A stretch of DNA of 64,000 nt from Amycolatopsis australiensis. GTDB lineage: Bacteria > Actinomycetota > Actinomycetes > Mycobacteriales > Pseudonocardiaceae. Shown piece by piece: positions 39,936-48,269 of this stretch; positions within the stretch are counted from its first letter, which is position 1; every line of letters begins with the position of its first letter. The notes below the pieces were generated by a model. It searched no databases. It worked only from the letters and a program-made list of their open reading frames with translations, and had not been told where the DNA came from. A program made the translations under genes and the position numbers. The DNA lies in contig NZ_FPJG01000006.1 in assembly GCF_900119165.1 (NCBI RefSeq), positions 1,054,001 through 1,118,000 of the forward strand. Direction: 5' to 3'.

Positions 39936-41024
39936 ATGGGCGAGAACCGCCGCGTACGGGTGGCCATCGTGGGCGTCGGCAACTGCGCGGCGTCGCTGGT
40001 CCAGGGTGTCCAGTACTACCGCGACGCGGACCCGGCCACCCGCGTGCCCGGTCTGATGCACGTCGACTTCGGCGGGTACCACGTCCGCGACATCGAGTTC
40101 GTCGCCGCGTTCGACGTGGACGCCAAGAAGGTCAGCCGCGACCTGTCCGAGGCGATCTTCGCCTCGGAGAACAACACGATCAAGATCGCCGACGTGCCGC
40201 CGCTCGGCGTCACCGTCCAGCGCGGGCACACCCACGACGGGCTCGGCCGCTTCTACCGCGAGACGATCGAGGAGTCCGACGAGACCCCGGTCGACATCGT
40301 CGCCGCGCTGCGCGAGGCGCAGGCCGACGTGCTCGTGTCGTACCTGCCGGTGGGCTCCGAGGTGGCCGACAAGTTCTACGCGCAGGCCGCGATCGACGCG
40401 GGTGTGGCGTTCGTCAACGCGCTGCCGGTGTTCATCGCCTCCGACCCGGAGTGGGCGCAGAAGTTCACCGACGCCGGCGTCCCGATCGTCGGCGACGACA
40501 TCAAGTCCCAGGTCGGCGCCACCATCACGCACCGTGTGCTGGCCAAGCTGTTCGAGGACCGCGGCGTCCAGCTCGACCGGACGATGCAGCTCAACGTGGG
40601 CGGGAACATGGACTTCCTGAACATGAAGGAGCTGGAGCGGCTCGAGTCGAAGAAGATCTCGAAGACCCAGTCCGTGACCTCGCAGGTCGACCGCGAGCTC
40701 GGCAAGGGCAACGTCCACATCGGACCGTCGGACTACGTGCAGTGGCTCGACGACCGCAAGTGGGCCTACGTCCGGCTCGAGGGCCGCGCGTTCGGTGACG
40801 TGCCGCTGAACCTGGAGTACAAGCTCGAGGTGTGGGACTCGCCGAACTCGGCGGGCATCATCATCGACGCCGTCCGCGCCGCGAAGATCGCGAAGGACCG
40901 CGGCATCGGCGGCCCGATCCTGTCGGCCTCCTCCTACTTCATGAAGTCGCCGCCGGAGCAGTACGACGACGCCACCGCGCGTGACGCCGTCGAGAAGTTC
41001 ATCCGCGGCGAGGTCGAGCGGTAA
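39936..41024 (+). CDS. ino1: myo-Inositol-1-phosphate synthase
   Basis: This 362-residue enzyme converts glucose-6-phosphate to 1L-myo-inositol-1-phosphate with tightly bound NAD+. In actinobacteria the product feeds phosphatidylinositol, its mannosides and mycothiol. The NAD site is [13 protein letters not shown] (about 12-24). [36 protein letters not shown] and [12 protein letters not shown] mark the catalytic core of the actinobacterial form. The ATG has AAGGAG 9 bases upstream. It follows the PadR gene, as in mycobacteria, and ends in a strong terminator. Confidence 0.96.
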   Translation: MGENRRVRVAIVGVGNCAASLVQGVQYYRDADPATRVPGLMHVDFGGYHVRDIEFVAAFDVDAKKVSRDLSEAIFASENNTIKIADVPPLGVTVQRGHTHDGLGRFYRETIEESDETPVDIVAALREAQADVLVSYLPVGSEVADKFYAQAAIDAGVAFVNALPVFIASDPEWAQKFTDAGVPIVGDDIKSQVGATITHRVLAKLFEDRGVQLDRTMQLNVGGNMDFLNMKELERLESKKISKTQSVTSQVDRELGKGNVHIGPSDYVQWLDDRKWAYVRLEGRAFGDVPLNLEYKLEVWDSPNSAGIIIDAVRAAKIAKDRGIGGPILSASSYFMKSPPEQYDDATARDAVEKFIRGEVER

Positions 41025-41036
41025 GGACCCGGCACC

Positions 41037-41071
41037 GAAGAAGGCCGTCACCGCTGGTGACGGCCTTCTTC
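41037..41071 (+). terminator. Terminator of ino1
   Basis: A perfect 16-bp stem (41037-41052 with 41056-41071) closes a 3-base loop, 12 bases after the ino1 stop. It is the tightest hairpin in the window; its right arm ends in CTTCTTC. Confidence 0.85.
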
Positions 41072-41116
41072 GCGTGGTGCACTAAACCGGTGGGGCGGGG
41101 CGGGCGTTGGCGGGGC

Positions 41117-41647
41117 GTGCGAACGAGCGTGGGCGAAAGCGCGCCGGAAGACCTGGGCGCGCCGACGTTCCACGCCCTGTTCCGGGAGTACTTCGGCCAG
41201 ATGACGCGGCTGGCCCACCTGCTCGGCGCGGACGACGCGGAGAACGTCGCGCAGGAGGCCTTCGTCAAGCTCCACCAGCGCTGGGACACGTTGAGCGACC
41301 ACACGCGGGTGGCCGGCTACCTCCGCACGACCGTGGTGAACATGTCGCGGTCGCGGACGCGGCACCTGCGCGTGGTCCGGCGGACCCCGCAGGAGCGGCC
41401 GCCGGACGAGCTGTCGGCCGAGGTCAGGGCGGTGGCCAACTGGGAGCACGAGCGGTTGCGCGCGGTGCTGGCGAACCTGTCCCGGCGCCAGCGCGAGGTG
41501 CTGGTGCTTCGCTACTGGCTGGACCTCAGCACGGCGGCCATCGCCGAGACGCTGGGCATCTCGCCCGGCACGGTCAAGGCGACGACTCACCACGCGATGG
41601 AGAACCTGCGCAGGCACCTGGGGCACGAGCCGGGCGGTGAGCGGTGA
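41117..41647 (+). CDS. SigE-family RNA polymerase sigma factor (ECF type)
   Basis: This 176-residue extracytoplasmic-function sigma factor has region 2 (about 18-85; FHALFREYFGQMTRLAHLLG then ENVAQEAFVKLHQRW). Region 4 (about 115-170) has LSRRQREVLVLRYWLDLSTAAIAETLG and SPGTVKATTHHAMENLRR. It belongs to the short SigE/SACE-type group frequent in actinobacteria. The GTG at 41117 is preferred by size; another GTG four codons later is possible, and upstream codons overlap the ino1 terminator. The stop overlaps the next gene's GTG by 4 bases, coupling it to a membrane protein that may act as its anti-sigma factor. Confidence 0.87.
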   Translation: MRTSVGESAPEDLGAPTFHALFREYFGQMTRLAHLLGADDAENVAQEAFVKLHQRWDTLSDHTRVAGYLRTTVVNMSRSRTRHLRVVRRTPQERPPDELSAEVRAVANWEHERLRAVLANLSRRQREVLVLRYWLDLSTAAIAETLGISPGTVKATTHHAMENLRRHLGHEPGGER

Positions 41648-42342
41648 GCGACCTCGAACGCAAGCTGGCCGAGGCCCTGCGCGAGCAGGCGGGCGAGGTC
41701 GCGCCCGACCTCGACGCGGCGTGGGCGCAACAGCTGCGACGGCAGCACCGCCCGCGGCGCCGCCGCTGGACGGTGGTGGTCGCGCCCCTGGCCGCGGTGC
41801 TGGTGGTGCTGACCAGCGTGCTGCTGGCCACCCGGCTGAACACGGCTCCGGCCCCGCCGGCGCAGCCGGGGCACGAGCTGGTGCTCGCCAAGCCCGAGTA
41901 CCAGCAGATGGCGGGCTTGCTCGTGCAGAGCGCGCCAGTCGCGCTCGTGGAGTTCGCCGGCCAGACCGACCGCTGGCGGGCGTGGGCCTTCCCGGCCCAG
42001 CGGCCGCGGGAGTCCCGCCTGCTGTTCTGCGTGGCCGCGCTGCCGGCGGACCAGCCGTTCGACCGCGCCGGCTCGCAGTTCGGGCTGTCCCCGCAGTGCG
42101 TTCCGTTCGTCCCGGCGGAGGGAACGGCCGTCTTGGCCGGGTACGCCGGCGAAACCGCCGGGCCGCTGCCGCCGGGCCAGGCGGTCTACCTGCTCAGCGC
42201 CCCGGCGAACCGGCTGCGGCTCTACGACGCGAAGGGCGGCCTGAGCCAGGGCCGGTGGGTCGGCAGGCTGGCGAACTCCTACCAGGTGTTCCTGGCCGAT
42301 GTGACGCCCGGTTCCCCGCCGGTGCGCGTCGACGTCAGCTGA
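41644..42342 (+). CDS. Membrane protein paired with sigma factor, possible anti-sigma factor
   Basis: This 232-residue protein has an N-terminal cytoplasmic segment of about 42 residues rich in charged residues (MSDLERKLAEALREQAGEVAP), one membrane helix (about 43-63) and an extracytoplasmic domain with one Cys pair (LFCVAAL and PQCVPFV). The topology is that of anti-sigma factors, but the zinc motif HxxxCxxC is absent. It is translationally coupled to the SigE-type sigma gene. No family was recognised, so an anti-sigma role rests on topology and context only. Its 3' end overlaps the convergent HAD gene by 8 bases. Confidence 0.75.
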   Translation: MSDLERKLAEALREQAGEVAPDLDAAWAQQLRRQHRPRRRRWTVVVAPLAAVLVVLTSVLLATRLNTAPAPPAQPGHELVLAKPEYQQMAGLLVQSAPVALVEFAGQTDRWRAWAFPAQRPRESRLLFCVAALPADQPFDRAGSQFGLSPQCVPFVPAEGTAVLAGYAGETAGPLPPGQAVYLLSAPANRLRLYDAKGGLSQGRWVGRLANSYQVFLADVTPGSPPVRVDVS

Positions 42343-42973
42343 GCCCGAGCGCACCCGGCAGGTCGGTGATCTTCTCCACCACGGCCGCGGCCTGCTTCAG
42401 CACCTCGGGATCCGGTGGGAAGTGCGGGTTGGGCACCGCGTACACCGCCATCTTCGCCGCCAGCGCGGCTCGCAGGCCGTTCGTCGTGTCCTCGACCGCC
42501 GCGCAGTCCTCCGGCGCGACGCCGAGCAGTTCGGCCGCCCGCAGGTAGACGTCCGGTGCCGGCTTTCCCGCGCCGACCTGCTCGGACGACACCGCCGTGC
42601 CCACCGGCAGGCCGGTGACGTCGAGGAAGCCCTTGATCAGGATCACCGGTGACGAGCTGGCGATCGCCACCGGCCACTTCTGCGAAACCTGGCGCACGAC
42701 GTCCACCGCGCCGGGGATCAGCGGCGGCTCGGCGGCGTACCGGGCGGCCATGCGCTTGACGACGAGCGTCGCGATTTCGGCCGGTGTCGTCCGCGCGCCG
42801 AGCTCTTCGACCAGGTAGCGGGCCCATTCCGGGGTGCTCATCCCCTGCTGGGCGCGGGTCGCCTCCGGTCGCCAGGTGCCGCCGTGCTCGGCGACGACCG
42901 CGCGCCGCACCTCGTCCCAGATCCGCTCCGAGTCCACCAGCACGCCGTCGAGGTCGAAGATCACCGCGTCCAT
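42335..42973 (-). CDS. HAD-superfamily phosphatase (subclass IA)
   Basis: This 212-residue hydrolase shows all four HAD motifs: DLDGVLVDS (7-15) with the nucleophile and acid Asp pair, SSS near 106, the Lys in GAGKPAPDVYLRA, and EDTTNGLRAALAA with acidic metal ligands. The helical cap between motifs I and II resembles beta-phosphoglucomutase and related sugar phosphatases. The substrate is probably a small phosphorylated sugar or metabolite, but HAD specificity cannot be read from sequence. It is divergent from the MarR-MFS operon, with 66 bases between starts. Confidence 0.9.
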   Translation of the reverse strand: MDAVIFDLDGVLVDSERIWDEVRRAVVAEHGGTWRPEATRAQQGMSTPEWARYLVEELGARTTPAEIATLVVKRMAARYAAEPPLIPGAVDVVRQVSQKWPVAIASSSPVILIKGFLDVTGLPVGTAVSSEQVGAGKPAPDVYLRAAELLGVAPEDCAAVEDTTNGLRAALAAKMAVYAVPNPHFPPDPEVLKQAAAVVEKITDLPGALGLS

Positions 42974-42998
42974 ACCCCGAGCGTAGCCTGTGAGCCGA

Positions 42999-43044
42999 GT
43001 TACTTAGCTAAGCTTACTAATTTTTGTTAGCCTAGCTAAGTGAC
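42999..43044. promoter_or_regulatory. Large inverted repeat at MarR-MFS promoter (operator)
   Basis: GTTACTTAGCTAAGC (42999-43013) and GCCTAGCTAAGTGAC (43030-43044) form 15-bp arms with two mismatches around a 16-base AT-rich spacer. Each arm contains its own smaller palindrome (CTTAGCTAAG at 43003-43012 is perfect). The right arm covers the GTG start of the MarR gene, and no ribosome-binding site precedes it, so the mRNA may be leaderless. Confidence 0.75.
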
Positions 43045-43498
43045 TTCCCCGATCGCCGACCTCGCCCACCGGCTGCGGCCGCTGGTCTTCCGGCTGTACC
43101 ACCAGGTGCGCCGCCAGACCCCGCAGCTGACGCTGACCCTCACCCAGGGCTCGGTGCTGAGCGAGCTGGTCAACGGCGGGCCACGGCGGATGAGCGCGCT
43201 GGCCGAGTTCGAGCGGGTCAAGCTGCCGTCGATGACCGACGTCGTCGGGCGGCTCGAGCGGCTCGGGCTCGCCACGCGCACGCCGGACCCCGCCGACGGC
43301 CGGGCGGTGCTCGTGGACGTCACCGACGAGGGTCGTCGCTTCTACGCCGAGATGGTCGCCGCCCGCGAGGAATTCCTCCGGGAACGGCTCATCGCGATGG
43401 ACGACACCGACCGCGCTGCGATCGAAGCCGCCCTTCCGGCTCTCGCCAAGTTGCTTGTTGACACCACCAAGGAGGAACTGATCAGCGATGAGCGCTGA
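43040..43498 (+). CDS. MarR-family regulator of the adjacent MFS transporter
   Basis: This 152-residue winged-helix repressor has its DNA-binding region at about 45-100: SALAEFERVKLPSMTDVVGRLERLGLA, then the Arg/Asp wing TPDPADGRAVLVDVTDEG. Its start codon lies inside a large inverted repeat, so simple self-repression is likely. It overlaps the MFS transporter gene by 11 bases, the usual arrangement of an efflux pump with its own repressor that releases when drug is present. The start probably lacks a leader. Confidence 0.9.
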   Translation: MTSPIADLAHRLRPLVFRLYHQVRRQTPQLTLTLTQGSVLSELVNGGPRRMSALAEFERVKLPSMTDVVGRLERLGLATRTPDPADGRAVLVDVTDEGRRFYAEMVAAREEFLRERLIAMDDTDRAAIEAALPALAKLLVDTTKEELISDER

Positions 43499-44705
43499 AC
43501 ACCACTCGAGCCTGCTGGACGCTGTCAAGGGCCAGCCCAAGCAGGTGTGGATCACCGCGTTCGCCGCGGTCATCGCCTTCATGGGCATCGGCCTGGTCGA
43601 CCCGATCCTGCTGTCCATCGCCAAGGGCCTGAACGCCACGCCGTCCCAGGTCACCCTGCTCTTCTCGTCCTACCTCGGCGTCCAGGTCCTCGCGATGCTG
43701 GTCACCGGCGCGGCGAGCGCCAAGTTCGGCCCGAAGCGCACGGTCCTCGTCGGCCTGACGCTGATCGTCGCGGCCACCGCCCTGTGCTCGGCCGCCGGCT
43801 CGATCGAGCAGCTCGTCGGGCTGCGCGCGGTCTGGGGGCTCGGCAACGCGTTCTTCATCGCGACGGCGTTGTCGGTGATCGTCGGCGCCGCCACCGGCGG
43901 CCAAGCCGGCGCGATCCTGCTCTACGAGGCCGCCCTCGGGGTCGGCCTGTCGGTCGGCCCGCTGCTGGGCGCGCTGCTCGGCAGCATCTCGTGGCGGGGC
44001 CCGTTCCTCGGCACCGCGATCCTGATGGCCGGCGCGCTCGTGCTGTGCGCGGTCTTCCTCAAGAGCGACAAGGGTGAGACGCGGGCCCCCATCAAGCTGC
44101 TCGACCCGCTGCGCGCGCTGAAGCACACCGGCCTGCTGCGCACGTCGGTCGCGTCGGCGCTGTACACCGCCGCGTTCTTCGCCGTGCTGGCCTGGTCGCC
44201 GTTCGTCCTCGGCTGGAACGCCATCGCCGTCGGTCTCGTGTTCTGCGGCTGGGGCCTGTGCGTCGCGGTCGCCGGCGTCGCGCTGGCTCCCCGGCTGGCC
44301 GCCAAGCTGGGCGAGCGGCACGCGGCCGCGGCCGCCGTGTCCGGCTACGCCGTGCTGATGCTGGTGCTGGCCGTGCCGAGCAAGCCGGTGCTGGTGGCCG
44401 GGATCGTCGTCTCCGGTCTGGTGTCGGGCCTGCTGAACACGCTGTTCACCGGTACCGCGATGTCGATCAGCGACGCGCCGCGGCCGGTCGCCAGCGCGGG
44501 CTACAACTTCTGCCGCTGGCTCGGTGGCGCGGTCGCCGCGACGCTCGTCGGGCACGTCGCCGAGTGGTTCGGCTCGCCGCAGGCGCCGTTCATCGCCTCG
44601 GCCGTGCTGTGCGTCGTCGCGGGCGTGCTGCTCTCGCTGCGGGAGCGCCAGGCCGACCCGCACACGCTGCCGGAGGAAGCCGCGCTCGTCGGCGAAGAGT
44701 TCTGA
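43488..44705 (+). CDS. MFS transporter, 12-TMS (DHA1-like) efflux protein
   Basis: This 405-residue major facilitator protein has about 12 hydrophobic helices. Helix 1 contains GIGLVDPILLSIAKGL, the loop after helix 2 reads SAKFGPKRTVLVGL, and the helix-5 antiporter motif is GVGLSVGPLLGALLG, which indicates an efflux carrier. It is translationally coupled to the MarR gene, so a drug or toxic metabolite that this repressor senses is the likely substrate. The C-terminal tail is short and acidic. Confidence 0.9.
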   Translation: MSAEHHSSLLDAVKGQPKQVWITAFAAVIAFMGIGLVDPILLSIAKGLNATPSQVTLLFSSYLGVQVLAMLVTGAASAKFGPKRTVLVGLTLIVAATALCSAAGSIEQLVGLRAVWGLGNAFFIATALSVIVGAATGGQAGAILLYEAALGVGLSVGPLLGALLGSISWRGPFLGTAILMAGALVLCAVFLKSDKGETRAPIKLLDPLRALKHTGLLRTSVASALYTAAFFAVLAWSPFVLGWNAIAVGLVFCGWGLCVAVAGVALAPRLAAKLGERHAAAAAVSGYAVLMLVLAVPSKPVLVAGIVVSGLVSGLLNTLFTGTAMSISDAPRPVASAGYNFCRWLGGAVAATLVGHVAEWFGSPQAPFIASAVLCVVAGVLLSLRERQADPHTLPEEAALVGEEF

Positions 44706-44714
44706 GCATTGTCA

Positions 44715-44736
44715 GTACACCTGACGTTCATCTGAA
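44715..44736 (+). promoter_or_regulatory. PHO-box-like direct repeat upstream of phoX gene
   Basis: Two adjacent 11-base units, GTACACCTGAC (44715-44725) and GTTCATCTGAA (44726-44736), match the actinobacterial PHO-box layout of tandem GTTCACC-type units bound by PhoP. The pair lies 67 bases upstream of the GTG of the PhoX gene. This suggests induction under phosphate limitation. Confidence 0.65.
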
Positions 44737-44802
44737 TGTCCGGAATGGCTGGTTTTGGGAGCTTACGGTCGGGCTCGTTCCCGAACTCCCCCTGGAGGCT
44801 CC

Positions 44803-46866
44803 GTGCCCGACCGTCTGCTCCCGCTGCTGCCCGTCCACGCGGGCGGCCGCTCCCCGATCACCTGTGAATACCGCTGCGGCAACGCGTGCGCCCACCCGGA
44901 GGCCAACGAATCCGGGAACGCGTACTTCGGCGACGTCGTCAAGGACATCTCCCGCCGCCGCGTCTTCAAGGCCGGAGCCGTGATGGCCGCCGCCGCGGGC
45001 GGGTTCGCCGCCCTCTCGGGCACGGCGGCGGCCGCGCCGCTCCAGAAGCCGCGGCCGCCGCGTCCGGTGCCGGGCACCGACTTCGACCCGGTTCCGCCGA
45101 ACAAGCTCGACCAGGTCAGCATTCCCGCGGCCTACGACCAGCGCGTCGTCGTCCGCTGGGGCGACCCGGTCGTCCCGGGCGCGCCGAAGTTCGACTTCAC
45201 CCGGCAGACGGCGGCCGCGCAGGCGAAGCAGTTCGGCTACAACAACGACTTCGTCGGCCTCATCCCGCAGGATCCACTCGGCATCACGAACCTGCTCGTG
45301 GTCAACCACGAGTACACGACCGAGGTCCACATGTTCCCGGCCGGTCAGTACGACCCGGCGAACCCGACCGAGGAGCAGGTGAAGATCGCCTGGGCGGCGC
45401 ACGGCCTCTCGGTGCTGCTGACCCGCCGCGACCCGGTCCACGGCGGCCTCGAGGTGGTGCCGAGCCGGTACGGCCGCCGGATCACGCTCGACACGATCTT
45501 CGAGGTCCGCGGCCCGGCCGCCGGCTCGAAGTACCTGAAGACGTCGGCCGACCCGACCGGGCGCCGGGTCCGCGGGACGCAGAACAACTGCTCCGGCGGC
45601 GTGACGCCGTGGGGCACGGTGCTCTCCGGCGAGGAGAACTTCGACCAGTACTTCGCCAACGCCGACAAGGTCACCGACCCGGTCGCGGCGGCGCGGCTCA
45701 AGCGCTACACCGTCGGCACCGGCACGAGCACCCGGAAGTGGGAACGGTTCGACAAGCGCTGGGACGTCTCGCAGGAGCCCAACGAGCCGAACCGGTTCGG
45801 CTGGGTCGTCGAGATCGACCCGAACGACCCGGACTCGACCCCGGTGAAGCACACCGCGCTCGGCCGGTTCAAGCACGAGGCCGCGAACGTCAAGATCACC
45901 GCCGACGGCCGGGTCGCCGTCTACTCCGGGGACGACAGCCGGTTCGAGTACATCTACAAGTTCGTCTCGAAGGGCAAGTACAAGCCGGGGAACAGCGCGC
46001 ACGCGCGGCGGCACAACTCGGCGCTGCTCGACGAAGGCACGCTGTACGTCGCCCGGTTCACCGGCGACAGCCCGGCCGCGGAGATCGACGGCACGGGCAA
46101 GCTCCCGGCCGACCAGGAGTTCGACGGCACCGGCGAGTGGATTCCGCTGGCCAGCGGCGACAAGTCTTTTGTGGACGGCTTCACCGCCGAAGAGGTCTAC
46201 GTCTTCACCCGGCAGGCCGCCGACAAGGTCGCCGCCACGAAGATGGACCGGCCGGAGGACATCGAGCCGAACCCGGTCAACGGCCGGATCTACGCGGCGC
46301 TGACCAACAACTCCGACCGCGGCGCCGCGGGCAAGGCCGGCGCCGACGAGGTGAACCCGCGCAACGGCAACAAGAACGGGCACATCCTGGAGTGGGAGGA
46401 GGACCGCGGCGACGCGGCGTCGACCCGGTTCGCCTGGCGGCTGCTGCTGGTCTGCGGCGACCCGGCCGCGGCCGACACCTACTTCGGCGGCTTCGACAAG
46501 ACCAAGGTCAGCCCGATCTCCTGCCCGGACAACGTGGCCTTCGACCGGCACGGCAACCTGTGGATCGCCACCGACGGCAACGCGCTCGGCGCGAACGACG
46601 GCCTGTTCTCGGTGCCGGTGACCGGGCCGGAGCGCGGGCAGGTCAAGCAGTTCCTCTCGGTGCCGGTCGGGGCCGAGACCTGCGGCCCGGTCGTGACCGA
46701 CCACCTGGTGCTCGTCGCGGTCCAGCACCCGGGCGAGAATGCGGCGAGCTCGGCGAACCCCACGTCGCACTGGCCCGACGGCGGCACCGCGCAACCGCGG
46801 CCGTCGATCGTCGCGGTGTGGAAGAAGGGCCGCTTCGGCCTGCCCGGCCGCATCGGCGAACGCTGA
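44803..46866 (+). CDS. PhoX-type (DUF839) Tat-exported alkaline phosphatase
   Basis: This 687-residue secreted phosphatase of the PhoX family releases inorganic phosphate from phosphomonoesters using calcium/iron cofactors. An N-terminal stretch of about 45 residues with Cys residues precedes a twin-arginine signal ISRRRVFKAG and a hydrophobic run ending GTAAAAP. The body is a beta-propeller-like domain with VVNHEYTTEV, NNCSGGVTPWGTVLSGEENFDQYF, GRFKHEAANVKI, RPEDIEPNP and SCPDNVAFD, conserved PhoX phrases containing metal ligands. The GTG has GGAG about 5 bases upstream. A PHO-box-like repeat upstream suggests PhoP control. It lies 97 bases downstream of the MFS gene. Confidence 0.9.
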   Translation: MPDRLLPLLPVHAGGRSPITCEYRCGNACAHPEANESGNAYFGDVVKDISRRRVFKAGAVMAAAAGGFAALSGTAAAAPLQKPRPPRPVPGTDFDPVPPNKLDQVSIPAAYDQRVVVRWGDPVVPGAPKFDFTRQTAAAQAKQFGYNNDFVGLIPQDPLGITNLLVVNHEYTTEVHMFPAGQYDPANPTEEQVKIAWAAHGLSVLLTRRDPVHGGLEVVPSRYGRRITLDTIFEVRGPAAGSKYLKTSADPTGRRVRGTQNNCSGGVTPWGTVLSGEENFDQYFANADKVTDPVAAARLKRYTVGTGTSTRKWERFDKRWDVSQEPNEPNRFGWVVEIDPNDPDSTPVKHTALGRFKHEAANVKITADGRVAVYSGDDSRFEYIYKFVSKGKYKPGNSAHARRHNSALLDEGTLYVARFTGDSPAAEIDGTGKLPADQEFDGTGEWIPLASGDKSFVDGFTAEEVYVFTRQAADKVAATKMDRPEDIEPNPVNGRIYAALTNNSDRGAAGKAGADEVNPRNGNKNGHILEWEEDRGDAASTRFAWRLLLVCGDPAAADTYFGGFDKTKVSPISCPDNVAFDRHGNLWIATDGNALGANDGLFSVPVTGPERGQVKQFLSVPVGAETCGPVVTDHLVLVAVQHPGENAASSANPTSHWPDGGTAQPRPSIVAVWKKGRFGLPGRIGER

Positions 46867-46952
46867 CGCGGCGGGTCCGCGCCGGCCGAGTTCACTCTTA
46901 AGTGGACGGCTCTCGGCCGGTGCGGGCCCGTGCGCCGCGCCATAGTCGAGAG

Positions 46953-48269
46953 GTGATCTTCTCGGCGCGCGCGATGGCACTGGCGGTGGTGACGGCTTCG
47001 GGAGCGGTGGTCCCGGCGGCGGCAGCCGCCGTCGGCCCGCCGCCGGCGTGCGGCGGGATCGTGGCGAACCCGAGCGTCGAGGAGACGGCGCGCAACGGCG
47101 CCCCGGACGGGTACGTCTTCACCCCGGCCGCGCCCGTCCCGCCCGGCACCCCGCCCGCGAAGGTGCCGAGGCTGGTGACCGAGCAGGCGTTCGCCGTGGA
47201 CGGGAAGCGTGCCGCGGTGATCCAGACGCCCGACGGCAGGGCCAGCACCGCTTCCGAGAACGGGAAGTTCGTCCCCGGCGGCGTCTACACGCTCAGCGTG
47301 TGGACCGGCTCGTACGCGCCGGACGCCGGACCGGCGACGGGCCTGCGCTTCTACGACGTCAACGGCGCCCAGGTGCAGGAGAACAAGCTGGTCGCCGACC
47401 ATGACGCCCGCGACGGGCGCCTGGTGGAGCAGGACTTCCCGCCCGTGACGGCACCGGCGAAGGCGGCGTCGGTGAAGTTCTTCGCCACGACGAGCGCCGA
47501 GCGGCTGCACTGGGACTGCGTCGACCTCCAGCTGGCCGCGTACACGGTGAAGAAGGAAGTGCAGAACCCGGCGACCGGCGCGTGGGGGCCGTTCGCGACC
47601 GTCACCGCGGGCGAGACCGCGCACTACCGCGTCACCGTGACGAACGAGGGCACGCAGGAGCTGACCGGGATCACCGTGCGGGACCCGTGGTGCACCGGGT
47701 CGTTCGAGCCGTTCGCGCTGGCCGCGGGCGCGAACCGGCAGCTGACCTGCGACCACCCGAACCTCACGGTGTCCGACAACGGGCACGTCAACACGGCGAA
47801 GGTCACCGGCGTCCACTACGACGGCGGCACGCTGGGCGACAAGACGGCGTCGGCGACGATCACCGTCCAGCCGCCGCCCGCGATCGCGAAGATCGGCGAC
47901 TTCGCCTGGGCGGACCGCGACGGCGACGGCGTCCAGGACCCGGACGAGCCGGGCGTCGCGGGCGTCAAGGTGACGCTGAAGGACGGCGCGGGCGGCACGG
48001 TCGGCACGACGACCACCGACGACAAGGGCAAGTACGGCTTCGACAAGCTGAAGGACGGCACCTACCAGGTCTGCTTCGCGGTGCCGCCGGGCTTCGTCGT
48101 GACGCGCAAGGACGCGGCGCCCGACGACCGCGACTCCGACGCGGACCCGGACGGCTGCACGACACCACGCACCCTGGGCGGAAAAGCCCGCGAGGACTTC
48201 ACCGTGGACGTGGGCCTGGCCACGCCGCCTCCGCCGCCGCCCGCGCCCAGTCCTACGGTGGGGGCATGA
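46953..48269 (+). CDS. Secreted protein with DUF11-like and SdrD B-like domains
   Basis: This 438-residue exported protein has a signal peptide that ends about residue 26 (VPAAAAA). A first beta-rich domain (about 35-190) contains Cys residues. A DUF11/conserved-repeat-like domain (about 200-305) has TAGETAHYRVTVTNEGTQEL. An SdrD B-like domain (about 312-405) has IGDFAWADRDGDGVQDPDEPGVAGV, where the DRDGDGVQDPDE loop should bind calcium, and DDKGKYGFDKLKDGTYQVCF. It ends in a Pro-rich tail with no LPXTG or membrane anchor, so it is probably released or held non-covalently. The GTG start is used. The stop overlaps the SDR start (ATGA). An adhesin-like role is inferred. Confidence 0.82.
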   Translation: MIFSARAMALAVVTASGAVVPAAAAAVGPPPACGGIVANPSVEETARNGAPDGYVFTPAAPVPPGTPPAKVPRLVTEQAFAVDGKRAAVIQTPDGRASTASENGKFVPGGVYTLSVWTGSYAPDAGPATGLRFYDVNGAQVQENKLVADHDARDGRLVEQDFPPVTAPAKAASVKFFATTSAERLHWDCVDLQLAAYTVKKEVQNPATGAWGPFATVTAGETAHYRVTVTNEGTQELTGITVRDPWCTGSFEPFALAAGANRQLTCDHPNLTVSDNGHVNTAKVTGVHYDGGTLGDKTASATITVQPPPAIAKIGDFAWADRDGDGVQDPDEPGVAGVKVTLKDGAGGTVGTTTTDDKGKYGFDKLKDGTYQVCFAVPPGFVVTRKDAAPDDRDSDADPDGCTTPRTLGGKAREDFTVDVGLATPPPPPPAPSPTVGA

